A stretch of DNA of 16,718 nt, from assembly GCA_902773215.1 (NCBI GenBank), contig CACYDQ010000412.1:1-16718 (forward strand). Reading direction: 5' to 3'. This DNA comes from an uncultured Spirochaetaceae bacterium. Lineage in GTDB: Bacteria; Spirochaetota; Spirochaetia; Treponematales; Treponemataceae. Positions within the stretch are counted from its first letter, which is position 1; every line of letters starts with the position of its first letter. A program made the translations under genes and the position numbers. The notes beneath the pieces were generated by a model that was given only the letters and a program-made list of their open reading frames with translations, was not told where the DNA came from and made no database searches. Below, one piece after another: positions 1-8,696 of this stretch.

Positions 1-823
<823 letters not shown>

Positions 824-830
824 CTGCTTT

Positions 831-852
831 GTGAATATTTATGCAAATTCAC
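831..852. promoter_or_regulatory. Inverted repeat in the gdhA/cyclase divergent region
   Basis: GTGAAT (831-836) and ATTCAC (847-852) form perfect 6-bp arms around a 10-bp AT-rich spacer. The repeat lies 7 bp upstream of the gdhA -35 box and about 37 bp upstream of the cyclase -35 box, so it is well placed as a regulator site for either gene. The arm-to-arm spacing (TGTGA-N14-TCAC) does not match the E. coli CRP site (N6). No regulator can be named. Confidence 0.3.
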
Positions 853-888
853 GGCACTTTTTCTCCCCGGGGGCAGTCTTTTTTCTGA

Positions 889-917
889 ATGACAGAATGG
901 GAATTTTATGGTAAAAT
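889..917 (+). promoter_or_regulatory. Promoter of the sensor-cyclase gene, abutting the ATG
   Basis: ATGACA (889-894) and TAAAAT (912-917) are separated by 17 bp, and the -10 is preceded by TGG, an extended -10 element. The expected start of transcription, 7 bases after the -10, is position 924, the A of the ATG. There is no Shine-Dalgarno sequence upstream of this ATG, so the mRNA is probably leaderless. Confidence 0.6.
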
Positions 918-923
918 AAAAGA

Positions 924-3900
924 ATGAAAAGGAGACTTCTGTTCGTGGCGGCACTGCTTTCCGCCGCCTGCTGCCTCGCACCGCATGCCGAGGATTTCAA
1001 GATAACTTCCACAGCCGTCAGCTTCCTTGGCGATTACGTGAGCAGGAGCTGGAGCGCGTCCGACGGGCTTCCCGGCAACAACATCACTGATATCCTGCAG
1101 GCCCGCAGCGGCTATATGTACTTCGGCACCTACACGGGCCTGGTCCGCTTTGACGGAATAGACTTCCTTACGATAAACAGGGGGCTTGACCCCAAGTACG
1201 ATTTCGTGTCCGCCCGCAAGGTATTCGAGGACTCCGGGGGAAACCTCTGGGTGGGCTCCAATGACGAAGGCGCCTACCGCCTGAACAAGGACGGGACAGT
1301 CCTCAAGCTGGATATGTCCGACGGCCTCCCCAACAATTCCATCCGGGCCTTCACCGAGGACCAGTACGGGAACATCTGGATAGGAACGGCTTCCGGGGTC
1401 GTCTATTATACGCCGACCGATGAGATCAAAGTTCCCGAAGGGCTTGACCGCTACGGGGAGCAGAACATCCTCGTGCAGAGCCTCTACTGCGACACGGCGG
1501 GGCGCATCTGGCTGTCAAGCCTGACCCCCGGCAGCACCTATGTCTATTCTTCCGGCTCCTTCAGCCGATTCAAGGGCTTCCAGTCCCTGCCCGCCGAGAC
1601 CGCCGTCAGCTGCATCATGCAGGAGCAGTCCGGGGCCTTCTGGTACGGCATCACCCCACATTACGCGGTCAGGACGGACGGCAAGGGGGGCGAGCAGGTC
1701 TATGACCTGACCTTCGACGAAAGGGAGAGCACGATAGTCGGGGACATATTCCAGGACAGCACGGGCAACATCTGGTTCTCCATGGACCGGGGCCTCGCCA
1801 TCATGCACCACGGGCAGATCAGTCTCTACGATACCCAGCAGGGGCTGGTGGACAACAACGTCAACTGCGTCTTCGAGGACAAGGAGGGAAACCTCTGGAT
1901 ATGCACCGACCGCGGCGGACTGGAAAAGCTCACCTTGAGCAAGTTCCGCACGGTCGCAACGGAGAGCACGGTAAACGCCATCGTTGAGGACACGCGGAGA
2001 CAGATCACCTGGCTCGGGACCGACACCGGGCTTCTGTGCTACAGCTACGCGGACAACAGCTTTCACGAGAACGGGCTCACCGAGGCATGCAGGAACTACC
2101 GCATCAGGCACGTTGGCTTTGACCGCGAGGGCCGGCTCCTCGTCAGCACCTACGGCCCCCAAGGGCAGCTACGCCTTACGATAACGGGGGGCAGCAGCGC
2201 CGGAAGCCTGGAATGCACGACAGAGCAATGGAACCGGGAGACCGGGATAGGCCACTACAAAACCCGCGTCGCGATAGAAATCTCGAACGGCGACCTCTAC
2301 ATAGGCACGACCGCAGGCCTGAGCATCATCGACCATGCGACAGGCGAGATACAGACCCTCCGCCTGGCCGACGGGCTTCCTAACGAGTTTATCATGGCAC
2401 TCTACGAGGACGATGACGGCACAATCTGGGGTGGCACCGACGGCGGCGGCATCTTTCAGCTCAGGGACAGGCAGGTCATCCGCACCTACTCCACCGAGGA
2501 CGGGCTTGCGGGAAACGTTGTGTTCAAGATAACCCGACTGGAAGACGGCGCGCTGTGGATATGTACGGGAACAGGCTTGACCCGCATGGACGAGCAGGGC
2601 TTGTTCAACTACGAAACCGCGAACGGTCTCGGCGATGACGGCGTGTTCCAGATAATGACGGATTACACGGACACTGCCTGGTTCACGTCCAACATCGGCG
2701 TTTTCTCCGCCAAATTCTCCCAGATGAGGGACATGGCGGAAGGAAAGGCGGACCGGCTGGAGTGCAGGCTCTACGGCAGATCGGACGGACTCCGCTCGGG
2801 AGGAGTCACGTCCACGTCGGTCAGCATGAAAGACGCGGACGGGCGCATGTGGTTCACGATGATTGACGGGTTCGCAGTCTACGATCCGGTCAAAGTGATA
2901 AACAAGGCTCAGCCCCTCGTGCAGATACAGGCTGTCAGCATAGACAATGAGGCGCAGGACGAGACGGCGGAGCGGATAGCGATACAGCCCGAGGGCAAGA
3001 GAATCCGCATCAAGTTCACGGGGCTCAGCTTCGTGTCGCCCGAACAGATTCAGTTCAGCTACAAGCTGGAAGGATTCGAGGACGAATACTCCCCCTGGTC
3101 ATCCGTCCGCGAGGTCTCCTTCACGAACCTCAAACCCGGCAAATACCTCTTCCATGTGATGGCGAAGAACTCCGACGAGGAGCCGAGCGAGCTGGAAAAG
3201 CCCCTGATTATCATCAAGAAGCCCTACATCTGGCAGCTCTGGTGGTTCTGGTTCCAGATAGCACTCTTCGTGGTACTGGCGATAGCCCTGCTGATACGGA
3301 ACCGCTACCGCAAGATGAAGAAGTACCAGACAAAGCTAGAGAACGAGGTCGCAAAGCAGACCAAGGAGCTGCGCAAGCAGGCCGCCGAGCTGGAGCTGTC
3401 CAACAAGGAGCTTGCCGTCGCAAAAGACAAGGCAGAGGAGCTTCTGCTGAACATACTGCCCCGGCCCATCGCCCAAGAACTGACCGAGCACCCGGGAAGC
3501 CTGATTGCCAAGCAGTACCCAAATGCCTGCGTCCTCTTCGCCGATTTGGTCGGCTTCACCAAGATGTCGGACAGCATGGCGGCGGGCGACGTAGTTGACA
3601 TACTGAACTCTCTCTTTACCCGCTTTGACCTCAGGGCCAAGGACTGCGGGGTGGAGAAGATAAAGACAATCGGCGACGCATACATGGCAGCGACCGGCCT
3701 GACAGAAAACTCACGGAACGATGGCGTAAAGCAGATGCTCCGCATGGCCCAGGGCATGATGGAGGACGTGGCAGAGTTCAACGAGTCCAAGGGCCTGCTC
3801 CTCAGCATCCGCGTCGGCGTGAACTGCGGCAACCTTGTCGCGGGAGTCATCGGCAAGACAAAGTTCATCTACGATATCTGGGGCGATACCGTCAACGTCG

Positions 3901-4514
3901 CGAGCCGCATGGAGAGCACCGGCACCCCGGGCTGCATCCACGTCACCCAGGAAGTATGGGAGCAGAGCCATGACGAATTCAGCTACGGTAGTCCCGTCGA
4001 AATCGAAGTCAAGGGCAAGGGCCTGATGAAGACCTACCTGCTCGGCGAGCCCGTGGCGGAGACCGCGCCACTGGCAGAAGAGACAGATGCCTCTCCGCTG
4101 GCAGCCCCCGCCGTGGAAGCTCCTGTCACGGAGAAACCCGCCGACGTGCCTGCCCCTGTCGGGGATGCAGCTCCTGCTGATGAGCCGCCGGAAGGCTACA
4201 CGCCCATCTCGCTGGACGAAATTTTCGCTGCCCGGGAGAAAGAGAAAGCTGCTCCCGCAAGAAGCACAGGACCGGCAACTACGGCAGCCCCGGAGACCGG
4301 GAATCCTGCCCCGGATAACGAGGATATCGGCATAAACGACGTTGCGGAGAGCACGGTGTTCGGTCCGACATCAGGATTCCTGGAAGAGCAGGAGCAGCGC
4401 CCGGTGCAACGCCCATTACACCGGACGGGTAAGGGGCTTCTTGCCACCTGCATGAAGAGAAACGAGGAAGAAGATGATGAAAACGGAGGAAAAGAAGATG
4501 CTGGAAGGGAATAG
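924..4514 (+). CDS. Reg_prop/Y_Y_Y sensor fused to a class III adenylyl cyclase
   Basis: 1196 residues. Domains in order: signal peptide (1-22); many Reg_prop beta-propeller blades (about 40-650), recognisable by recurring DGLPxN starts and GNIWIGT-like ends; Y_Y_Y domain (about 690-765); one membrane helix (about 770-794); coiled coil (about 797-845); the LLLNILP linker; and a class III cyclase domain (about 865-1030). Metal ligands D874 (FADLVGF) and D918 (TIGDAYM), adenine-selecting K914 and D984 (YDIWGD), and transition-state residues N991 and R995 are all present, so it should be an active adenylyl rather than guanylyl cyclase. The sensor part would lie outside the inner membrane and the cyclase in the cytoplasm. 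Residues about 1040-1196 form an Ala/Pro/Glu-rich, probably disordered tail. The propeller plus Y_Y_Y half is that of glycan-sensing hybrid two-component systems; the ligand here is unknown. A SD-like AAGGAG lies just inside the gene, but a GTG start at 945 would remove the basic MKRR of the signal peptide, so ATG 924 is preferred. Confidence 0.93.
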   Translation: MKRRLLFVAALLSAACCLAPHAEDFKITSTAVSFLGDYVSRSWSASDGLPGNNITDILQARSGYMYFGTYTGLVRFDGIDFLTINRGLDPKYDFVSARKVFEDSGGNLWVGSNDEGAYRLNKDGTVLKLDMSDGLPNNSIRAFTEDQYGNIWIGTASGVVYYTPTDEIKVPEGLDRYGEQNILVQSLYCDTAGRIWLSSLTPGSTYVYSSGSFSRFKGFQSLPAETAVSCIMQEQSGAFWYGITPHYAVRTDGKGGEQVYDLTFDERESTIVGDIFQDSTGNIWFSMDRGLAIMHHGQISLYDTQQGLVDNNVNCVFEDKEGNLWICTDRGGLEKLTLSKFRTVATESTVNAIVEDTRRQITWLGTDTGLLCYSYADNSFHENGLTEACRNYRIRHVGFDREGRLLVSTYGPQGQLRLTITGGSSAGSLECTTEQWNRETGIGHYKTRVAIEISNGDLYIGTTAGLSIIDHATGEIQTLRLADGLPNEFIMALYEDDDGTIWGGTDGGGIFQLRDRQVIRTYSTEDGLAGNVVFKITRLEDGALWICTGTGLTRMDEQGLFNYETANGLGDDGVFQIMTDYTDTAWFTSNIGVFSAKFSQMRDMAEGKADRLECRLYGRSDGLRSGGVTSTSVSMKDADGRMWFTMIDGFAVYDPVKVINKAQPLVQIQAVSIDNEAQDETAERIAIQPEGKRIRIKFTGLSFVSPEQIQFSYKLEGFEDEYSPWSSVREVSFTNLKPGKYLFHVMAKNSDEEPSELEKPLIIIKKPYIWQLWWFWFQIALFVVLAIALLIRNRYRKMKKYQTKLENEVAKQTKELRKQAAELELSNKELAVAKDKAEELLLNILPRPIAQELTEHPGSLIAKQYPNACVLFADLVGFTKMSDSMAAGDVVDILNSLFTRFDLRAKDCGVEKIKTIGDAYMAATGLTENSRNDGVKQMLRMAQGMMEDVAEFNESKGLLLSIRVGVNCGNLVAGVIGKTKFIYDIWGDTVNVASRMESTGTPGCIHVTQEVWEQSHDEFSYGSPVEIEVKGKGLMKTYLLGEPVAETAPLAEETDASPLAAPAVEAPVTEKPADVPAPVGDAAPADEPPEGYTPISLDEIFAAREKEKAAPARSTGPATTAAPETGNPAPDNEDIGINDVAESTVFGPTSGFLEEQEQRPVQRPLHRTGKGLLATCMKRNEEEDDENGGKEDAGRE

Positions 4515-4518
4515 AAGC

Positions 4519-5706
4519 ATGAAGATTTCAGATGCGGTCAAGTACGTCGGTACGGATGACCATGACATCGACTTGTTCGAGGGGCAGTTCCATGTCCCGC
4601 TCGGCATGGCATACAACTCATACGTCATACTGGACGACAAGGTCGCCGTCATGGACAGCGTGGATGCAGTGGCAGGGGACGAATGGATTTCCCGCATAAA
4701 GGAAGCGCTGGACGGGCGGGAACCGGACTACCTCGTCGTCCACCACATGGAGATGGATCATTCCGCCTGTATACGGAAGTTCGCAGAAACATTCTCCAAG
4801 GCCGTCATCGTCTCGTCCAAGATGGCATTCACGATGATGAAGTGCTATTTCGGCGATGACTTCGCCACGGCCATCGCATCCCGCCAGCTCGTTGTCGGGG
4901 AAGGCTCCGTGCTGAAGCTGGGAAAGCACACGCTCTCGTTCATCGCCGCCCCCAACGTCCACTGGCCCGAAGTGCTGATGAGTTATGAGGCAAGCGAGAA
5001 AATCCTGTTCAGCGCGGACGCGTTCGGCAAGTTCGGCGCGAACGACACGGAAGATCCGGAGGGCTGGACCTGCGAGGCACGGAGGTATTACTTCAGCATC
5101 GTCGGCAAGTTCGGCGTACAGGTGCAGGCTGTCCTCAAAAAGGCCTCCGCTTTGGACATACAGAAAATCTGTCCCCTGCATGGTCCCGTGCTCGATGCGG
5201 ACATCGCAGAATACCTCAGGCTCTACGACATCTGGTCCAGTTACGGCACGGAGAGCGAGGGCGTAATGATTGCCTATACGTCGGTCTACGGCAATACCAA
5301 GAAAGCTGCAGACAAGCTCGCGGACATACTGAAGTCACACGGCTGTCCCAAGGTCGTCATAGCCGACCTCGCACGGGAAGATATGTATGAGAACGTGGAG
5401 AACGCATTCCGCTACGGCAAGCTCGTCCTTGCCTCCACGACCTACAACGGCGGCGTGTTCCCCGCGATGAGGGAATTCATCGGGCACCTGACCGAGAGGA
5501 ACTACCAGAACAGGAAAATCGCATTCGTCGAGAACGGCAGCTGGGCACCGGCGGCAGCAAAGGCGATGAGAGCCTTGTTCGACAAAGGGCTGACGGAGGG
5601 CTGCAAGAACCTTTCGTTCGCGGAAAACAAGGTTTCCATTAAGATTTCAATGACCGACAAGAACATCTCCGAGATGGAAGCCCTCGCAACGGAGATACTT
5701 GCGTAA
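4519..5706 (+). CDS. fprA: Flavodiiron protein (O2/NO reductase)
   Basis: 395-residue soluble enzyme that reduces O2 to water and/or NO to N2O, protecting anaerobes. The N-terminal metallo-beta-lactamase-like domain has the di-iron ligands H76-x-E78-x-D80 (in HHMEMDH), H148 (NVHWPE), D167 (SADAF) and H221 (PLHGP). The usual ligand spacing is kept. The C-terminal flavodoxin domain starts near residue 251 with the FMN loop TSVYGNT and later STTYNGG and ENGSWAP. No rubredoxin or flavin-reductase extension is present, so it needs a separate electron donor. In-frame ATGs at 4474, 4477 and 4498 exist, but the start at 4519 is favoured: GGAAGGGA lies 8 bases upstream and homologues begin with MKISD-like sequence. 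It begins 4 bases after the cyclase stop, so the two are probably co-transcribed. O2 versus NO preference cannot be read from sequence. Confidence 0.93.
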   Translation: MKISDAVKYVGTDDHDIDLFEGQFHVPLGMAYNSYVILDDKVAVMDSVDAVAGDEWISRIKEALDGREPDYLVVHHMEMDHSACIRKFAETFSKAVIVSSKMAFTMMKCYFGDDFATAIASRQLVVGEGSVLKLGKHTLSFIAAPNVHWPEVLMSYEASEKILFSADAFGKFGANDTEDPEGWTCEARRYYFSIVGKFGVQVQAVLKKASALDIQKICPLHGPVLDADIAEYLRLYDIWSSYGTESEGVMIAYTSVYGNTKKAADKLADILKSHGCPKVVIADLAREDMYENVENAFRYGKLVLASTTYNGGVFPAMREFIGHLTERNYQNRKIAFVENGSWAPAAAKAMRALFDKGLTEGCKNLSFAENKVSIKISMTDKNISEMEALATEILA

Positions 5707-5780
5707 GCGCGTCCGGTGGCAATATCCAGCGCACAAGCTGAGCGAATCCAGTGCGCAGGTCCGCACCATCCGTAAAGAAA

Positions 5781-5807
5781 AAAGCCCCCGCCATCGGCGG
5801 GGGCTTT
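5781..5807. terminator. Bidirectional intrinsic terminator between convergent operons
   Basis: A perfect 12-bp stem (AAAGCCCCCGCC pairing with GGCGGGGGCTTT) closes a 3-base loop at 5793-5795. On the minus strand it is followed by a T-rich run (TTT then CTTT), and on the plus strand by TCGTTT. It can therefore end both the cyclase-fprA transcript and the sugar-transporter transcript whose last gene stops at 5833. The minus-strand side has the better U-tract. Confidence 0.88.
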
Positions 5808-5832
5808 CGTTTATGGCCGTAAAGCCTTGCTC

Positions 5833-7008
5833 TTATTTGCCGCTCTTGCGCTTCTTGGAAGCGACATCAAAGAGGACGGCGAGCAGGAGGACAAGCCCCT
5901 TGACGGCCTTCTGCCAGTTGGAGTCAATTCCGAGGATTGACATACCGTTGTTCAGAACTCCCATGAAGATAGCTCCAATGACAGCCCCGGAAACCTTACC
6001 GGTTCCACCGTAAGCGGAAGCACCACCGATGAAGCAGGAGGAAATGGCATCCATCTCGTAGTTCTGTCCGGCGGTCGGAGCCGCAGAGTTGAAGCGGGCA
6101 ACACAAATCAAAGCTGCGACGGCTGACAGGAAGCCCATGTTAGTGTAGGCGAAGAACATAACCTTGTCGGTATTGACACCGGACAGCTGGGCGGCCTTGG
6201 CGTTGCCGCCGAGGGCGTACAGGTAGCGGCCGGAGACCGTGTTCTTGGTGTAGTATGCGTAAATCGCGACGATGACGGCGACGATGATAAGGATGACCGG
6301 GATACCCTGATCCTGTCCGAGCAGGTGGGCGACGAACATGATGACCGCGCAGAGCACGACTATCTTAATCGCAAAACCCGCTATTCCGGGAACCTCATAC
6401 CCCTTCTTCTGCTTGTTGCCCCTGGAAATGACCTCCATCACGATGTAGGCGGCGCAGCAGACAGCGGCTATTATCATCGTGACCGCATAAGTACCGTTCC
6501 CGGAGAAGGGGATGTAGCTGGAGAAGAGGGCCAGATACCTGTCGGGGAGCGGTGAAATCGTCAGTCCGTTCAGGATGATAAGGGCGACACCGCGCCACAG
6601 GAGCATTCCCGCGAGGGTAACGATGAACGGGGGAATATGGATGTATGCAATCCACATTCCGTGCCATGCTCCGATGAGAATACCGACGACAAGACAAATC
6701 AGGATGGACAGGTAGATGTTGCATCCCATGTTCTTGATCAGGGTTCCTGCAATGGCACCGACAAGGCAGACGATGGAACCGACAGACAGGTCGATGTTAC
6801 CACCAGTCAGGATACAGCAAAGCATACCGGTCGCAAGCACGACGACATAGGCGTTCTGGTTAATCAGGTTCTTGATGTTTCCCGGCGAGAAGAGGGATCC
6901 GTTCCCGGTCGCCGTGATAAGAATCTGGAAAAACAGCATGACGACGACAAGCGCGATGAAAATCGTGTTGTCCTTCAAGGTCTTCTTTATGTTCATTGAC
7001 GTAGACAT
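5833..7008 (-). CDS. gguB: Monosaccharide ABC transporter permease (GguB/MmsB type)
   Basis: 391-residue inner-membrane permease of the BPD_transp_2 family that forms the sugar channel with the ATPase encoded just upstream. It is mostly hydrophobic, with about ten membrane segments. It shows family landmarks such as LTGGNIDLSVGS near residue 70, the cytoplasmic coupling loop GGNAKAAQLSGVNTDKV near residue 275, and ISSCFIGGASAYGGTG near the C-terminus. The start is ATG 7008, with GGAGG 6 bases upstream; a TTG 12 bases further out lies inside the ribosome site and is not used. It begins 12 bases after the ATPase stop, so the pair should be translated from one mRNA. The length fits the ChvE-GguA-GguB group; the exact sugar is inferred only from the group. 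Confidence 0.92.
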   Translation of the reverse strand: MSTSMNIKKTLKDNTIFIALVVVMLFFQILITATGNGSLFSPGNIKNLINQNAYVVVLATGMLCCILTGGNIDLSVGSIVCLVGAIAGTLIKNMGCNIYLSILICLVVGILIGAWHGMWIAYIHIPPFIVTLAGMLLWRGVALIILNGLTISPLPDRYLALFSSYIPFSGNGTYAVTMIIAAVCCAAYIVMEVISRGNKQKKGYEVPGIAGFAIKIVVLCAVIMFVAHLLGQDQGIPVILIIVAVIVAIYAYYTKNTVSGRYLYALGGNAKAAQLSGVNTDKVMFFAYTNMGFLSAVAALICVARFNSAAPTAGQNYEMDAISSCFIGGASAYGGTGKVSGAVIGAIFMGVLNNGMSILGIDSNWQKAVKGLVLLLAVLFDVASKKRKSGK

Positions 7009-7020
7009 TCTTTCCTCCAA

Positions 7021-8580
7021 TTATTCGCTTTTCCCGACGTTCTGGTTCACGCCCTTGTCGGAGTTGATTATGCAAGCCATTATCTTTTCCTGCGTCGCCT
7101 CTTTTCCAGGAAGCTCTGCAATCATACGGCCCGCATTCATAACGTAAATCCTGTCGCTCATTCCGAGAATCTCAGGCATCTCGGACGAGATAAAGATGAC
7201 GGACTTACCCTCGGACACCATCTTATTGATGATTCCGTAAATCTCGTACTTCGCTCCGACATCGATACCCCTCGTCGGTTCGTCCAGGATAAGGATTTCC
7301 GGATCGGCGAACAACCATTTTCCCAGAAGGACTTTCTGCATGTTTCCGCCGGAAAGGTTGCCTACCTGGTCCTCGATGGAAGCGCACTTGGTATGCATTT
7401 CCTTGACGTAGTGCCGGGCGACCTCGCGCTCCTTGTCAAAGTCAACGACACCGTGCTTGGAGATTTTCTCCGGGCAGGCGGCTGACGTGTTCTGCGTTAT
7501 CGTCTCGGAGAGGATGAGTCCGTTGCCCTTCCTGTCCTCAGTAACGTAAGCCAGACCGTGCTTGATGGCGGACTTGACGTTGGGGAAGTGGACTTCCTTG
7601 CCGTCCTTGTAAATGTGGCCGCGGATGTTCGCGCCGTAGGAATGGCCGAAGATGCTCATCGCAAGCTCGGTGCGCCCCGCACCCATCAGGCCGGAGATAC
7701 CGACGACCTCGCCTTTGCGGACATTGAAGTTGATGTGGTCGCAGACCTTTATGCCGTCGAAGACCGGGTGATCGACGCACCAGTCCTTGACCTCGAAGAA
7801 CACGTCCCCGATTTTGGGCTCCCGCTTGGGGAAGCGGTCGGTCAGGCTGCGTCCGACCATTGCGGAAATAATAGTGTCCTCGGAGAACTCACTGTCGGAC
7901 TTGCTCATCGTCTTTATGGTCTGGCCGTCACGGATGACCGTAATCTTGTCGGCGACATAGGAGACTTCGTTGAGCTTGTGGGAGATGATGATGCTCGTCA
8001 TTCCCTTCTTCTTGAACTCAAGCAGGAGGTCCAGCAGGTGCTTGGCCTCGGTGTCGTTGAGAGACGCGGTCGGCTCATCAAGAATCAGAAGCTTGACGTT
8101 CTTGCCAAGGGCCTTCGCGATCTCGACCAGCTGCTGCTTGCCGACTCCGATGTCCTTGACCAAAGTGCGGGAGGAATCCTTGAGGCCGACAAGGCGCAGA
8201 AGCTCGTCTGCCTTGCTGTAGGTCTCGGCCCAGTCTATTCTATTTTTAGTTCCCCGCTCGTTGCCGAGGAACATATTCTCTCCGATTGAAAGCAGCGGGA
8301 CCAGCGCCAGCTCCTGGTGGATGATGACGATTCCCTCTTTCTCGCTGTCCTTGATTTGGTGGAACTTACAGACGTTCCCATTGTAAACGATATCACCCGT
8401 GTATGAACCATAAGGATAAATGCCCGAAAGGACGTTCATCAGCGTGGACTTTCCGGCCCCGTTCTCGCCGCAGAGGGCGTGAATCTCGCCTTCCTCAACC
8501 TCAAGGTTCACGTCGTTAAGAGCCTTGACACCGGGAAATTCCTTGGTGATATGCTTCATTTCCAATAATTTCTTTGCCAT
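7021..8580 (-). CDS. gguA: Sugar ABC transporter ATPase with two nucleotide-binding domains (GguA/MmsA type)
   Basis: 519-residue cytoplasmic ATPase with two ABC domains in tandem, as usual for monosaccharide importers. Domain 1 has Walker [10 protein letters not shown] (38-46), a divergent signature VGKQQ and Walker [11 protein letters not shown]. Domain 2 has the degenerate loop GLMGAGRTE in place of Walker A, the signature LSGGNMQKV and Walker [13 protein letters not shown]. The degenerate second Walker A is typical of the family (RbsA, MglA, AraG). Start ATG 8580 is preceded by GGAGG at good distance; an in-frame TTG at 8592 overlaps that site. It lies between the binding-protein and permease genes and follows the hairpin at 8623-8654, which may lower its expression relative to the binding protein. 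Confidence 0.94.
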   Translation of the reverse strand: MAKKLLEMKHITKEFPGVKALNDVNLEVEEGEIHALCGENGAGKSTLMNVLSGIYPYGSYTGDIVYNGNVCKFHQIKDSEKEGIVIIHQELALVPLLSIGENMFLGNERGTKNRIDWAETYSKADELLRLVGLKDSSRTLVKDIGVGKQQLVEIAKALGKNVKLLILDEPTASLNDTEAKHLLDLLLEFKKKGMTSIIISHKLNEVSYVADKITVIRDGQTIKTMSKSDSEFSEDTIISAMVGRSLTDRFPKREPKIGDVFFEVKDWCVDHPVFDGIKVCDHINFNVRKGEVVGISGLMGAGRTELAMSIFGHSYGANIRGHIYKDGKEVHFPNVKSAIKHGLAYVTEDRKGNGLILSETITQNTSAACPEKISKHGVVDFDKEREVARHYVKEMHTKCASIEDQVGNLSGGNMQKVLLGKWLFADPEILILDEPTRGIDVGAKYEIYGIINKMVSEGKSVIFISSEMPEILGMSDRIYVMNAGRMIAELPGKEATQEKIMACIINSDKGVNQNVGKSE

Positions 8581-8622
8581 TGGAACCTCCAACCTTTTCT
8601 GTTTTTTGTTTGTCTCTAAAAA

Positions 8623-8654
8623 AAGGCAGGACGAAAAGATTTGCGTCCTGCCTT
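8623..8654 (-). terminator. Intercistronic hairpin with U-tract after chvE (partial terminator)
   Basis: An 11-bp perfect stem (AAGGCAGGACG at 8623-8633 with CGTCCTGCCTT at 8644-8654) encloses a 10-base loop. Read on the minus strand it is followed by seven T. It lies between the stop of the binding-protein gene (8697) and the ATPase ribosome site. This is the usual form of an intrinsic terminator or mRNA-stabilising hairpin that lets a binding protein exceed its membrane partners. Confidence 0.75.
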
Positions 8655-8696
8655 AAAAACTTATCCGCTTATGAAGGGCGGTAACTCAAAGAAAGC

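Noticed and set aside
831..852. cAMP-receptor (CRP) site next to the cyclase gene
   Set aside because: The arms resemble TGTGA/TCAC but are 14 bp apart instead of 6, so it does not fit the known CRP site.
4474..4518. Upstream ATG starts for the flavodiiron protein at 4474, 4477 and 4498
   Set aside because: They would add a charged extension overlapping the cyclase gene. ATG 4519 has the better-placed GGAAGGGA and matches the usual N-terminus.
7558..8289. A 243-codon plus-strand open frame opposite the sugar ABC ATPase
   Set aside because: The minus-strand ATPase has every expected motif; the opposite frame has no domain and no ribosome site.
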